A DNA stretch of 64,000 nt from Planobispora longispora (GCF_016863135.1 NZ_BOOH01000036.1:123401-187400); one strand, 5' to 3'; numbered from the stretch's first letter, positions 53,421 through 62,698 are shown. Translations and numbers: made by a program. Notes: generated by a model from the sequence alone, not told the origin.

Positions 53421-54173
53421 GTGGAGACAAGAGATCATGTGACCGCGTTAGACGACTCCGGGGTCCGGCTGGCCGAGGCCGCGGCACAGGCGGGGCTCGA
53501 CGCCCCGGTGCCGACGTGTCCCGGCTGGACGGTGCAGGACCTGCTCGACCACACCGGAGGGGTGCACCGCTGGGCCACGGCGTACGTCGCCACCGGGAAG
53601 ACGGAACCGTTCACGGACGAGGAGAAGGCGGAGTTCTTCTCCGCCCCGGCCGGCGAAACGCTGATCGACTGGTTCCGCGACGGCCACGCCGCGCTGGTCC
53701 GCACCCTTCGGGAGGCCGACCCCGCCCTGGAGTGCTGGGCCTTTCTCCGGGCGCCCTCCCCTCTGGCGTTCTGGGCCCGGCGGCAGGCGCACGAGACCAC
53801 GATCCACCGGGTGGACGCCGAGTCCGCCGCCGGGAAGATCACCCCGATCGATCCCGTCCTGGCCGCCGACGGCGTCGACGAGCTCTTCGACGGCTTCTTC
53901 GCCAGGCCGCGGGGGCGGCTGGTCGCCGACCCGCCGGTCAGCCTGGCCGTCCGTGCCACCGACCAGCCGGCCGCCTGGACGATCCGGGTGGAGCCGGAGG
54001 GGCGGACCATCGCCCCCGGAGTGCGGGACGACGCCGACTGCGTGGTGTCCGGCCCCGCGACCGGGCTGTACCTCCTGCTGTGGAACCGGGTGGACGCCGA
54101 CGGGCTCGACGTCCACGGCGACCGGGACGTGCTCGCCCTGTGGCGGGAGAAGGCCCGGGTCGTCTGGGGCTGA
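53421..54173 (+). CDS. Maleylpyruvate isomerase-family mycothiol-dependent enzyme
   Basis: 250-aa protein of the actinobacterial MDMPI family: N-terminal four-helix domain with VPTCPGWTVQDLLDHTGGVHRWA, then the second metal-binding block WARRQAHETTIHRVDAE. The C-terminal domain (about 160-248) is an MDMPI_C/SCP2-like fold ending in LYLLLWNRVDADGLDVHGD. It would use mycothiol and a divalent metal. GTG 53421 is preceded by GATGACACAATC, as at 38594, which may be a shared promoter type. Substrate unknown. Confidence 0.88.
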   Translation: METRDHVTALDDSGVRLAEAAAQAGLDAPVPTCPGWTVQDLLDHTGGVHRWATAYVATGKTEPFTDEEKAEFFSAPAGETLIDWFRDGHAALVRTLREADPALECWAFLRAPSPLAFWARRQAHETTIHRVDAESAAGKITPIDPVLAADGVDELFDGFFARPRGRLVADPPVSLAVRATDQPAAWTIRVEPEGRTIAPGVRDDADCVVSGPATGLYLLLWNRVDADGLDVHGDRDVLALWREKARVVWG

Positions 54174-54279
54174 ACCCGGGCTCCCAGGCCGGCCGTCCCG
54201 TACGGCACCGCGGTGGCCTGGCCGTGGGATCAGGTGAGGGCGAGGGGCCGGAGGATGGGGAGAGGCGAGGTCCCGGGGG

Positions 54280-55236
54280 TCAGGTGAGCTGCGGCAGGAC
54301 CTTCGCGCCGAAGGTGTCGATGAACGCCTCCTGCTCCTTGCCGACGTGGTGCAGGTAGATCTCCTCGAAGCCCAGCTCCGCGTACTCGTTCAGCCGGGCG
54401 GCGTGCCACCCCGGGTCCGAGGAGACGTTGACCACCTCGGCGACCCTGGACGGCGGCACGTCCTCGGACACCACGTCGAAGAGCTCGGCCGTGTCGAGGT
54501 CCCAGCAGACGGGCGGGCGGAAGACGTTGCTCCGCCACTGGTCGTAGGCGACGGCCAGGGCCGTCTCGTCGTCCTCGGCCCAGCTGAGGTGAACCTGGAG
54601 CGCCAGCCGCCCCCGGCCGCCCGCGTCCCGGTACGCCCCGATCATCCGGCGCAGCGTCTCGATCGGCGCGTTCACCGTGATCAGTCCGTCGGCCCACTCC
54701 GCGCACCACCGCGCCGTCTCGACGCTCACCGCCGCCCCCACCAGCTCCGGCGGGGTCTCCGGGCGGGTCCACAGCCGGGCCCGGTCCACGGTCACCAGGC
54801 CGTCGTGGCTCACTTCCTCTCCGGCCAGCAGCGCCCGGATGACGTCGACGCACTCGCGCAGCCGTGCCGTACGGACCGGCTTGCGCGGCCAGCCCTCCCC
54901 GGTGATGTGCTCGTTGCTCGCCTCACCGGTGCCCAGCGCGGCCCAGAACCGGCCGGGGAACATCGCGGCGAGGGTGCCGATCGCCTGGGCCACGATGGCC
55001 GGGTGGTACCGCTGGCCCGGGGCGTTGACCACGCCGAAGCGCAGCCCCGTCGCCTGCAGCGCCGCGCCCAGCCAGGACCAGGCGAAGCCGGAGTGTCCCT
55101 GGCGCGCGCTCCACGGGGAGAAGTGGTCCGACGACATCGCCGCGGCGAAGCCCGCCTGCTCGGCCCGGACCACCGCCTTCAGCAGCGCGGCCGGATGGAT
55201 CTGCTCGTGTGAGGAATGGAAGCCATAGGTCGCCAT
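54280..55236 (-). CDS. LLM-class F420-dependent oxidoreductase
   Basis: 318-aa TIM-barrel enzyme of the F420-dependent luciferase-like group. FHSSHEQIHPAALLKAVVRAEQAGF starts the barrel, and SSDHFSPWSARQGHSGFAWSWLGAA and NAPGQRYHPAIVAQAIGTLAAMFPGRF are the cofactor-side loops. The end, EEIYLHHVGKEQEAFIDTFG, is as in TIGR03885-type members. Uses deazaflavin F420 for hydride transfer; substrate unknown. The stop-codon stretch TCAGGTGAG recurs 50 bp downstream (54230). Confidence 0.92.
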   Translation of the reverse strand: MATYGFHSSHEQIHPAALLKAVVRAEQAGFAAAMSSDHFSPWSARQGHSGFAWSWLGAALQATGLRFGVVNAPGQRYHPAIVAQAIGTLAAMFPGRFWAALGTGEASNEHITGEGWPRKPVRTARLRECVDVIRALLAGEEVSHDGLVTVDRARLWTRPETPPELVGAAVSVETARWCAEWADGLITVNAPIETLRRMIGAYRDAGGRGRLALQVHLSWAEDDETALAVAYDQWRSNVFRPPVCWDLDTAELFDVVSEDVPPSRVAEVVNVSSDPGWHAARLNEYAELGFEEIYLHHVGKEQEAFIDTFGAKVLPQLT

Positions 55237-55275
55237 GCCCTCCGGTTACCCAGAGAACGGCGTTCCAGACGGGGA

Positions 55276-55401
55276 TCAGGCAGGCGGACGGCCCGGCAGG
55301 CGAGGGGTCAGGCAGGCGGACGGCCAGGCAGGCGAAGGGTCAGGCGTCCCGTCCACGCGAGGCCGGGCGGGCGGAAGACCGGGCGGCCCGCCCGGGAGGC
55401 G
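55276..55401. repeat. Tandem repeat, 32 bp x 2 plus diverged units
   Basis: Units 55276-55307 and 55308-55339 both begin TCAGGCAGGCGGACGGCC. Further TCAGGC starts occur at 55340 and at 55402, the stop of the universal stress gene. The array therefore runs from the gene end downstream, each unit opening with a minus-strand TGA. Confidence 0.85.
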
Positions 55402-56301
55402 TCAGGCGGCCCGTTCGTCGTCCAGGCGGGCGGCGAAGATCTGCGGCCTGACCACGGCGACCGGGCAGTGGGAGTGGTGCAGCACCCCGTGACTCACCGA
55501 GCCCAGGACCAGCCCGGCGAGCGCGCCCCGCCCCCGCGTCCCCGTGACGACCAGGTCCGCCCCCTCCGAGGCGTCGATGAGCGCCTGCACCGGGTGACCG
55601 GTCACCACCTGGCGGACGATGTCGAGTTCCGGATGCTCCTTCTCCACGGCCCCCACCGCCTCCTCCAGGACATGCGTCCAGGCGGCCTCGATCTCACCGA
55701 GTTCGATGAGCAGCGGGGGCATCGACTCGGCCGCCGGGGTGGTCAGGGTCCACGCCAGGATCGCCCGGAGCCGCGCCCCGCGCAGCACGGCCTCGGCGGC
55801 GGCGAACCGGAGCGCCTCGGCGCCCGCCGGTGAGCCGTCCACGCCGACGACCACCTCGTCGAACGACTTCCCCGGTTCCAGCGGGCCGCGGACCACCACC
55901 ACCGGGCAGGACGCCTGGGGGACGACCTTCAGGGCCACCGAGCCGAGCAGCAGGCCGGAGATCCGGCCCGTCCCCCGCGAGGCCACCACCAGCATCTCCG
56001 CCTCTTCGGCCTCGGCCACCAGCACCTGGGCGGGGTCGCCGGCCGCGATGGCGTCATCGATCTTCAATCCGGGTTCGCACTCCCTGGCGCACGCCACAGC
56101 CTGGTCGAGGAGCACGCGGCCGCCGTTCAGCAACCACTTCCGGACCTCCTCTATCCCGGCCTCCGACGGATGGTGCAGCCACGCGTACACGGCATGCACC
56201 ACCCGGAGCGAGAGCCTCCGGCGCACCGCCTCCCGAGCCGCCCACCGCACGGCCCGCAGGCTGTCCGCGGACCCGTCGACACCCACCACCACATGTCTCA
56301 T
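55402..56301 (-). CDS. Universal stress protein (two UspA domains)
   Basis: 299-aa tandem UspA protein. Domain 1 (about 1-148) starts VVVGVDGSADSLRAVRWA and has the ATP-binding SRGTGRISGLLLGSVALKV; domain 2 (about 152-299) starts EVVVGVDGSPAGAEALRFA and has TGTRGRGALAGLVLGSVSHGV. Both keep the G-x2-G-x9-G(S/T) motif for nucleotide binding. Such proteins accumulate in dormancy, hypoxia or stress. Its 3' end lies in a TCA-starting repeat array. Confidence 0.93.
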   Translation of the reverse strand: MRHVVVGVDGSADSLRAVRWAAREAVRRRLSLRVVHAVYAWLHHPSEAGIEEVRKWLLNGGRVLLDQAVACARECEPGLKIDDAIAAGDPAQVLVAEAEEAEMLVVASRGTGRISGLLLGSVALKVVPQASCPVVVVRGPLEPGKSFDEVVVGVDGSPAGAEALRFAAAEAVLRGARLRAILAWTLTTPAAESMPPLLIELGEIEAAWTHVLEEAVGAVEKEHPELDIVRQVVTGHPVQALIDASEGADLVVTGTRGRGALAGLVLGSVSHGVLHHSHCPVAVVRPQIFAARLDDERAA

Positions 56302-56443
56302 GGATGGCCCATACCCCGTGGAAAAGGCGCCATCCCGGTCGGCGTCCCGCCCGGTAATCGGGATGCAACCGGTGTGAAAGCGATCTCCGATTCTCTTGAT
56401 CCGTTACAACAGCACGCCGTATTTCTGGGAACGGGGAACGTCG

Positions 56444-57280
56444 ATGACACGGATGAGGATGCTGGGCATGGCGGTCGGGGGCTGCGGCGCCGTCCTCCTC
56501 GCCGCGGGAATCACCGGGATGACCATGTGGCCGATGCCGGGCTGGGCGACTCCGGCGTTCGTCTCCGGCATGATGCTGACGCTCCTGGGATCCGGCGCGA
56601 CGGCGTGGGCCTTCCACGCCGCGACGATGAGCCGGGTCATGTCCGCCTTCGAGCCGAACACCTCGGCCACGACGGTCGGCGGGCTCTTCGGGATGGTCCA
56701 CGAGATGGCGCGGGGCAACGACGACCTGCGTTCCGGCGGGACTCCCGCGACGGCGCTCGTGATCTCCATGACGGACACCGGGGTGACCGTGAACGACCTG
56801 CCGATGGTCGCCTTCGAGCTGGAAGTGTGCCGCGCCGGCGCGGCCCCCTACCGCGTCTCACACCGGGAGACCCTGCCCCGGCTGCTGGTCGGGGCCGTGC
56901 TGCCCGGCTGCGTGCTGGCCGTGCGGATCGACCCCGCCAGGCCGGAGCGGCTGGCGATCGACTGGAGCGTGCCGCCGGGCGAGGGCGGGCCGGTGATCAC
57001 GGAGCGCCTGTCCGCGGCCGACCTGCTCGCCCGGGGTCTGCCGGGCTCCGCCACCGTGCTGGGCACCTTCGCCCTGAACGGCATGACCGCCGAGAACGGC
57101 GACCCGATCGTTGGGTTCATGCTGCGGGTGACCCTGGACAGCGGGTACTCACCGTACGAGGTGCGGCTGGGCCACCGGGTGCCCTCGGCGCACCTGCACC
57201 GGACCCTGCCCGGCACGAACCTGCCCGTACGGGTCGCCGCCGAGGACCCCGAGAAGGTCGCCATCGACTGGGAGGCGTGA
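56444..57280 (+). CDS. Membrane-anchored protein with two similar C-terminal domains
   Basis: 278-aa protein. Two N-terminal helices (about 5-27 and 33-55) anchor a cytoplasmic or surface part with two related modules: about 104-181 and 195-278. Each runs from ALVISMTDTGVTVNDLPMV or TVLGTFALNGMTAENGDPIV to a closing LAIDW or VAIDW with a VRIDPARPE-like turn. No family recognised beyond actinobacterial hypotheticals. ATG 56444 follows GGGGAA. Divergent from the universal stress gene. Confidence 0.78.
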   Translation: MTRMRMLGMAVGGCGAVLLAAGITGMTMWPMPGWATPAFVSGMMLTLLGSGATAWAFHAATMSRVMSAFEPNTSATTVGGLFGMVHEMARGNDDLRSGGTPATALVISMTDTGVTVNDLPMVAFELEVCRAGAAPYRVSHRETLPRLLVGAVLPGCVLAVRIDPARPERLAIDWSVPPGEGGPVITERLSAADLLARGLPGSATVLGTFALNGMTAENGDPIVGFMLRVTLDSGYSPYEVRLGHRVPSAHLHRTLPGTNLPVRVAAEDPEKVAIDWEA

Positions 57281-57318
57281 CGGACGGCCCGGGTCACCCT
57301 GTGACCCGGGCATCCGGA

Positions 57319-57531
57319 TCACTCCATGTCGTCCGGCGACTGCGCATGCGAGGGCAGCCAGTCGCGCTCCGCGCCGGGCTGGGCGTCCCCCTCGGGCTCG
57401 GCGTCGGGCGACTGGGCCAGCGGCGGCTGGTTCTCCCGCCCGCCCGGCGCGGGCTCCTCCCCGGGACGCCCTCCTCCGGCCTCCCCGGTGCTCTCCCGCC
57501 CGCCGGCGCCGGTCTCTTCTGACTGGACCAT
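57319..57531 (-). CDS. Small acidic, disordered protein
   Basis: 70 aa, rich in Glu, Gly, Pro and Gln, with no predicted structure. The start at 57531 is supported by a strong GGAGGAGAG site 6 bases upstream, which is why I keep this short gene. It ends in DDME. Function unknown; possibly a stress-induced disordered protein, given its universal stress neighbour. Confidence 0.6.
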   Translation of the reverse strand: MVQSEETGAGGRESTGEAGGGRPGEEPAPGGRENQPPLAQSPDAEPEGDAQPGAERDWLPSHAQSPDDME

Positions 57532-57625
57532 GGCTCTCTCCTCCTGTCGCTCAGGCTCACGCATACCCGGCCCGATCAGGAGAATTCCCAGGGTCACCCC
57601 TCCGGCCGGCCCCACCGGCGCTTCC

Positions 57626-57862
57626 TCAGAGGGCGGCGGCCGAGCCGCCGACCCGTTCCTGCTCCGCCAGGATCGCCTCAAGCACTTCGGCGTCGTCGCC
57701 GTGCGCCGTCATGACGAGCCCGGCGTCCAGTTCGGCCTGCGAGAGCGGGCCCGTGGTCCGGGTCGCGTACCACCGGCCCGCATCGCTTCTCCAGATCGAC
57801 CAGACTCCGGCGTACCGCCTGCGCACTCGTTCCCAGCCAGCGTCCTGCAGCGAGAGCAGCAC
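57626..57862 (-). CDS. Small conserved-looking hypothetical protein
   Basis: 78 aa from GTG 57862, with GGAGG 9 bases upstream. The sequence is aromatic-rich (GVWSIWRSDAGRWYATRT) and ends with a helix GDDAEVLEAILAEQERVGG. It looks like a folded small actinobacterial protein and lies 95 bp before the disordered protein gene. Function unknown. Confidence 0.65.
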   Translation of the reverse strand: MLLSLQDAGWERVRRRYAGVWSIWRSDAGRWYATRTTGPLSQAELDAGLVMTAHGDDAEVLEAILAEQERVGGSAAAL

Positions 57863-58053
57863 GTGTCACCACCTCCAGGGAGTCAACGGGGAACCTCAGA
57901 ATCTCCCCGCGCGGACACACGCGGTAGTGAGAGACTCCCTCACCGTCCGGAGGCGGATCTTCCTGTCTCCCTGCCCCGCGTCTCCTCTCCCCGCCGTCCC
58001 CGGTTCCGGTTCCGGTTCCGGCGTGAATCGCTCCCCGGGACGTCCGGCGCGGG

Positions 58054-58995
58054 TCACTCCCCGGGCAGCCTCCACACGCCCGCGCGGATCAGGTGGTACA
58101 GGAGGATCAGCTGGGTGATCCGGAGCGGCTCGTTGCGGGAGCCGTCCGGCATGCGGCCCAGGCAGGCGGGGAGCGGCTCGGGCACGCCGAGATCGTGCCA
58201 GATCGCCTTGGCCACCACGTCGGCCTCCAGCGGGTCCGCGTCCCCGTGGACGTGCAGGGCGTCCACCGGGCCGCCGTCGGAATCGCGGGTGAGCGTGAGG
58301 TGGGCCGCCGCGCCGGTGGCGCTGGAGAGGATCCGGGCGAAGTCGGGGTGGCGGATCGTGGGACGCAGCAGCAGCGTCGCCGAGAGCGGAACGTCCTCGC
58401 GGCCCTCGACGGGCGCGAAACGGACCACGATGTCCGCTTCACGGCGCTGGGGGCGGACGAAGGTCGCCGAGTCCGCCTCCCGCCGGGAGATCTCGGCCAC
58501 GGCCTGCGCGCGGGTGTAGCCCCGCCGCGCCGTGTCCCGGTTGATCTTCCATTCGCTCCTGACCCGTTCCGGCGGATCGAGGTAGACGGTCACGTCGAAG
58601 CAGGCCCTGGCCAGCTTGGTGTGGAGCGGGAGGAGACCTTCCACGATCACCAGGTCGCGCGGTTCGACCAGGCGCGGCCGGCCGAGGGAGCCGTCGCGGT
58701 GGTCGTAGACGGGCTTGAGGATCGGCTGGCCCATCGCCAGCAGTTGCAGATGCTGCTCCATGATCTGCATGTGGTTGCAGGTGGGGTGGAGCGGGGTGAA
58801 CGGCAGGCCGCGCCGTTCGGCCCGTTCGTAGCGGTGGTAGTCGTCCACGCAGACCGAGGTGCTGCGCTCCTCGCCCAGCGCCTCGGTCAGACCGCGGGCG
58901 ACGGTCGTCTTGCCGGCCGCGCTGTCTCCGGCGATGGCGAGCATGGCGGGCCGGAACGACTCGGCCCGGTGGATCCGCATCAGTTTGTGGGGCAT
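58054..58995 (-). CDS. Phosphoribulokinase/uridine kinase-family P-loop kinase
   Basis: 313-aa kinase. Walker A GDSAAGKT at 23-30, then DDYHRYER (51-58) and PVYDHRDG (about 99-106) of the PRK/uridine kinase family, and a Walker B-like VIVEGLLPLH. The size and the HPTCNHMQIMEQHL region match actinobacterial phosphoribulokinase-type proteins. No RuBisCO gene is present in the window, so a role in a nucleoside or pentose pathway, not carbon fixation, must be considered. ATG 58995 gives the best N-terminus; ATG 58980 is also possible. Confidence 0.85.
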   Translation of the reverse strand: MPHKLMRIHRAESFRPAMLAIAGDSAAGKTTVARGLTEALGEERSTSVCVDDYHRYERAERRGLPFTPLHPTCNHMQIMEQHLQLLAMGQPILKPVYDHRDGSLGRPRLVEPRDLVIVEGLLPLHTKLARACFDVTVYLDPPERVRSEWKINRDTARRGYTRAQAVAEISRREADSATFVRPQRREADIVVRFAPVEGREDVPLSATLLLRPTIRHPDFARILSSATGAAAHLTLTRDSDGGPVDALHVHGDADPLEADVVAKAIWHDLGVPEPLPACLGRMPDGSRNEPLRITQLILLYHLIRAGVWRLPGE

Positions 58996-59189
58996 CGGGC
59001 GGCTCGCTTCCACGGGGTGAGGCGGGTCGGGGCGCGCCGTGGAGCCTCGCCTTCCCGCTTCGCGGCGGAGGGGGGTTCCGCGGCAGGCCGTCACCCGGAC
59101 GGTACGCCGCGTGACGGAAGCCGCCTTCCCCCATCCGGGTGAGACGCTGGGGGATCCTTAAGTGCCCCCATTTTTCGTACCTTGGGCGC

Positions 59190-59849
59190 ATGAGGAGCCC
59201 ACCTCTCCGGCTCGTGACCGTCGACGACCACCAGATGGTCCACGACGGCCTGCGGGCCATGCTGCGGTCCTACGGCGACCAGGTGCGGATCGTCGGGGAG
59301 GCGCGCGACTCCGACGGGGCGCTGCAGGCCGTCCTGGACCACGAGCCCGATCTGGTCCTGCTCGACGTACGGCTGCGCGGCGAGAGCGGCCTGGACGCCT
59401 GCGCCAAGATCCTGCGGGCCCGGCCCTCCTGCCGGGTGGTCTTCATGACCGTCTACGACGACGAGCAGTACGTCTACCAGGCGCTGCGGATCGGCGCCTC
59501 CGGGTTCCTGCTCAAGGACGTGACCGGCGCCGAACTGGTCGGCTCCCTGATGCGGATCGCGGCCGGGGAGGTCCTGATCGCCCCGATGCTGGCCGGCCGG
59601 ATCGCCCTGTCCGCCGCCCGGCTCCACGCCGGCGAGTTCTGGCCGGGCGCCCATCTCGGTCTCACCCAGCGCGAGAGCGAGGTCCTGGCGCTGATGGTGT
59701 CGGGGCTGACCAACAAGGGCATCGCCGCCCGCCTGACCGTCAGCGAGGAGACCGTCAAGACCCACACCCGCGGCATCTACCGCAAGCTCGGCGTCAACGA
59801 CCGCGTCACGGCGGTGGCCACCGCCCTGCGCGAGGGGGTGTTCCGGTGA
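59190..59849 (+). CDS. NarL/FixJ-type response regulator
   Basis: 219-aa regulator. Receiver domain with Asp12-Asp13, phosphoacceptor Asp59 (LLDVRLRGESG) and LKDVTG with the conserved Lys; LuxR HTH at about 150-210 (LTQRESEVLALMVSGLTNKGIA, VSEETVKTHTRGIYRKLGV). ATG 59190 is chosen as the natural start of the receiver. Its stop overlaps the GTG of the kinase gene, so the pair is coupled. Target genes unknown; it is divergent from the phosphoribulokinase-like gene. Confidence 0.93.
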   Translation: MRSPPLRLVTVDDHQMVHDGLRAMLRSYGDQVRIVGEARDSDGALQAVLDHEPDLVLLDVRLRGESGLDACAKILRARPSCRVVFMTVYDDEQYVYQALRIGASGFLLKDVTGAELVGSLMRIAAGEVLIAPMLAGRIALSAARLHAGEFWPGAHLGLTQRESEVLALMVSGLTNKGIAARLTVSEETVKTHTRGIYRKLGVNDRVTAVATALREGVFR

Positions 59850-61042
59850 GCCGGCTCGGGCTGACCGATCCGGAGCGGGAGGCCCGGCTGCTCTCCCGGA
59901 TCATCGAGACGATCTCCACCGGGCTCGACCTGGGCGAGGTCGTGCAGGGCGTGGCCGCGCTGATCACCGAGACGACCGAGACGGACGTCTGCTTCGTCCA
60001 CCTGCTCGACGACAGCGGCCGGCGGCTCGTCCTGCGCGGCGCCACCCCGCCCTTCGACGAGCTGGCCGGCCGGATCGAGCTGAACCTCGGGGAGGGCGTC
60101 GCCGGCTGGGTCGCGGCGCACGGCAGGCCCGTGGTCATCGACGACGACAAGCTCGCCGACCCCCGTTACAAGTACATCCCGCAGTTGCGGGGCGAGGACT
60201 TCACCTCGATGTGCTCGGTCCCCATCGCCACCCGCCCCGGTCACCTGGTCGGCGTCCTCAACGTGCACACCCGGGTGCGGCGGGCGTTCACCTACGCCGA
60301 CGTCGAGCTCCTGCACTCCGTGGGCGGGCTGATCGCCGGGCCCATCGAGAACGCCCGCCTCCACCGCCGCCTGGCCGAGCGCGAGGAGGCCATGGAGCGC
60401 TTCGCCGAACGCGTCGTCCTCGCCCAGGAGACCGAACGGCGCCGCCTCGCGGGAGAGATCCACGACGGCATCAGCCAGCGCATCGTCAGCCTCTCCTACC
60501 ACCTGTCCGCCGCCCTGGACGCGCTCCCGCCGGAGAGCGCGCACCACGTGACCGCCGAGCAGATCAGGCGGGCGCGGGCGCTGGCCGACGACGCGCTGGC
60601 CGAGACCAGGTCCGCCATCGAGGGTCTCCGTCCCCCGGTGCTCGACGACCTCGGCCTGCCCGCCAGCCTGGCCAGCCTGGCCAGGTCGTTCCCGCAGCTG
60701 ACGGTCGAGGTCGATCTGGCCCCCGTGCGCCTGCCCGGACACGTCGAGACCGCGATCTACCGGGTGGCCCAGGAGGCCCTGTCCAACGTGGCCAGGCACT
60801 CCGGCGCCGGGTCGGCCGTGATCAGCCTGGCCGTGCGGAGCGGCGACGTCGAGCTGGAGATCGAGGACGACGGCGTCGGCTTCGACCCCTCCCGCCTGGC
60901 CGAGCACCCCGCTCCCACCGGTTACGGCCTGGGCGGCATGCGCGAGCGCGCCGAGTTGCTCGGCGGGCGTCTGGAGGTGCACAGCCGCCGGGGCGCGGGC
61001 ACCCTGCTCCGGGTCGTCATCCCGGTGAAGGGCGCTTTGTGA
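59846..61042 (+). CDS. GAF-domain sensor histidine kinase (HisKA_3)
   Basis: 398-aa soluble kinase. GAF domain at about 25-175 (LNLGEGVAGWVAAHGRPVVIDDD, MCSVPIATR), then a HisKA_3 helix with His206 (LAGEIHDGISQRIV) and HATPase with AQEALSNVARHSGAG and DDGVGFD, GYGLGGMRERAELLGG. GTG 59846 overlaps the response-regulator stop. DosS-like architecture suggests redox, oxygen or ligand sensing by the GAF domain, but no heme His is identifiable. It would phosphorylate the upstream regulator. Confidence 0.93.
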   Translation: MSRLGLTDPEREARLLSRIIETISTGLDLGEVVQGVAALITETTETDVCFVHLLDDSGRRLVLRGATPPFDELAGRIELNLGEGVAGWVAAHGRPVVIDDDKLADPRYKYIPQLRGEDFTSMCSVPIATRPGHLVGVLNVHTRVRRAFTYADVELLHSVGGLIAGPIENARLHRRLAEREEAMERFAERVVLAQETERRRLAGEIHDGISQRIVSLSYHLSAALDALPPESAHHVTAEQIRRARALADDALAETRSAIEGLRPPVLDDLGLPASLASLARSFPQLTVEVDLAPVRLPGHVETAIYRVAQEALSNVARHSGAGSAVISLAVRSGDVELEIEDDGVGFDPSRLAEHPAPTGYGLGGMRERAELLGGRLEVHSRRGAGTLLRVVIPVKGAL

Positions 61043-61060
61043 CCCGCCGCGGACGCGTCG

Positions 61061-62044
61061 CTACCAGCGGTTGCGCACCTCCTCCGCCCAGCCGGTCAGG
61101 CCGTCGAGATCGATCCACTCGCCGTCGTCGGCCCGCGCCCGCCCGGTGAAGTGGCCGAAGCACTGGTGCGTCTCGTTGGCCACCACGCCCAGGTCGGTAC
61201 GGGCCGCCTTCTCGTGGAACGGGTGGAACTCCGCCTCGACCCGCGGGCCGGTGATCCGCCACGGGCGCAACCAGTCCGTCCGGTCGTAGCGCCACTCCAG
61301 CTCATCGCCGATCTTGTGCAGCCGCCCGGCCACGAACAGCGCGTTCTCCGTCAGGCCGGTGCCGTCGGTCCACTTGCCGCCGAGCTGGATCGCCACGCCG
61401 GGACCGCTGCCCGCGGCCCAGTTCCAGGTGATCGCGTACGGCCACTTGCCTCGGCCGTGGTCGAGCACCGCGAAGGAGTCCTCCTCGCTCACCTCGTGCT
61501 CGCCGGACTCCAGCCTCAACCGCCCGCGCACCGGGCGCCCGACGTCCTTGACCGTGTACTGGAACCGGCTGGGTCCCCAGGGGATCACCACGCCCAGCGA
61601 CTCGTGCCCCTCGGGCAGCGGCATCTCCAGGTCCAGCTCGACCCCGGGCGCGACCGCGCGCAGCGAGCTGCCGCCGGGATGCTGACCGATCTCGATCGTC
61701 ACGCCGCCGCCCCGGACGGAGGCCGTCCCGTCCCCGCTGCGCTCGGGCAGCACGGCGCCGCGCGCCAGCGGCACCACGACGTCCTTGGAGATCTCCGTCC
61801 CGGTGTCCCGGTCCAGTACGTAGACGCCGTGCAGGCCCGCGTAGTCGAGCGACGAGGCCACGATCCCGATCACATGCCGGGGGGTGACGATCCCCCAGTA
61901 CTCCCAGCGCTTGGCCCGGCCCCAGCCGCGCAGGTTCGCCCGGTGCAGCGGGCGCCGGGTCCACCCGACCGCCTCGGGGTTGAGACGCCCGTCCGGCAGG
62001 CACAGGTCGGTCGGGACGACGATCTCCCGCTCGCGGGTCAGCAT
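61061..62044 (-). CDS. DUF2804 family protein
   Basis: 327-aa protein of the DUF2804 family (lipocalin-like beta-barrel resemblance): start VVPTDLCLPDGRLNPEAVGWTRRPLHRANL, then WEYWGIVTPRHVIGIVASSLDYA and HGRGKWPYAITWNWAAGSG. It ends with the conserved DDGEWIDLDGLTGWAEEVRNRW. ATG 62044 matches the family N-terminus. Role unknown, possibly lipid or isoprenoid binding. Convergent with the GAF kinase, 18 bp apart. Confidence 0.9.
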   Translation of the reverse strand: MLTREREIVVPTDLCLPDGRLNPEAVGWTRRPLHRANLRGWGRAKRWEYWGIVTPRHVIGIVASSLDYAGLHGVYVLDRDTGTEISKDVVVPLARGAVLPERSGDGTASVRGGGVTIEIGQHPGGSSLRAVAPGVELDLEMPLPEGHESLGVVIPWGPSRFQYTVKDVGRPVRGRLRLESGEHEVSEEDSFAVLDHGRGKWPYAITWNWAAGSGPGVAIQLGGKWTDGTGLTENALFVAGRLHKIGDELEWRYDRTDWLRPWRITGPRVEAEFHPFHEKAARTDLGVVANETHQCFGHFTGRARADDGEWIDLDGLTGWAEEVRNRW

Positions 62045-62057
62045 GACCAGAGCATAG

Positions 62058-62698
62058 TTACACAAACCACCCCAGCCACAGCCGGAGCCGGCCGTCCGAT
62101 GTTCTACGGCAGCAGTCCGTTCTTCCGCGCCCATTCGAGGAATCCGAGGGGAGCGGGCGCTGTTCGAGCAGCATCTGACGCTCCGGCTCTCGGACCAATC
62201 CCAGGTTCTTCAACTGGGCGCAGAGCGCCGACCAGCTCACACGGTATTCCGCCGCCAGCCGGATCGCGCGTGTCCGGATGCCTTCACTCGACGCGTTCCA
62301 AGCGGTGGTCAGCGACGATCGCGGCAGGAGCAGATGGACGGCGAACGCGTTGATCCTTCGCTCCGTCTCACTCCCGGCCTCTCCCATGGACATGTCCGTG
62401 GCGTACTTGTCGTCGAAGAGGTGGCGACCGAGCTCCCGGGGCGCATCGCCGCGTCGCCGATGTCCTCCAGCACCCCGTCCGGCATCCCGAGGCGCCCCCG
62501 GACCAGCCGGGCCGTATCTTCCGCAGCCTCGAAGCTCGCGGGCATCGGCAGACGGTAACGTTCCGGGGTCCTCAGAACATCCTCACCGAGCAGCAGCTCG
62601 ACATCACGCGCGAAGCGATCCACCACCCGGTCGAGCCGGGGCGTCTCCCCCGCGGCGCGCCTCGGCCCGCCTTTCGAGGGGCCGGATACGGTTGTCAT
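62058..62698 (-). pseudogene. Decayed IrrE/ImmA-like metallopeptidase gene
   Basis: Two reading frames each hold half of one protein. The first (62698 down to about 62440) reads TPERYRLPMPASFEAAEDTARLVRGRLGMPDG. The second (about 62450 down to 62058) reads ELGRHLFDDKYATDMSMG, then ETERRINAFAVHLLLPRSSL. In intact IrrE/ImmA peptidases the second block is HELGHHLF..., preceded by about 45 residues that are missing here. The first zinc His is lost and the frame shifts, so a deletion of this segment is the simplest explanation. The gene also lacks its usual N-terminal XRE domain. It lies just upstream of DUF2804 and downstream of a PD-(D/E)XK gene. Confidence 0.75.

Noticed and set aside
54230..54288. 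Duplicated end of the LLM oxidoreductase gene
   Set aside because: Only the 9-bp TCAGGTGAG recurs, 50 bp apart. That is too short to count as a tandem repeat like the others.
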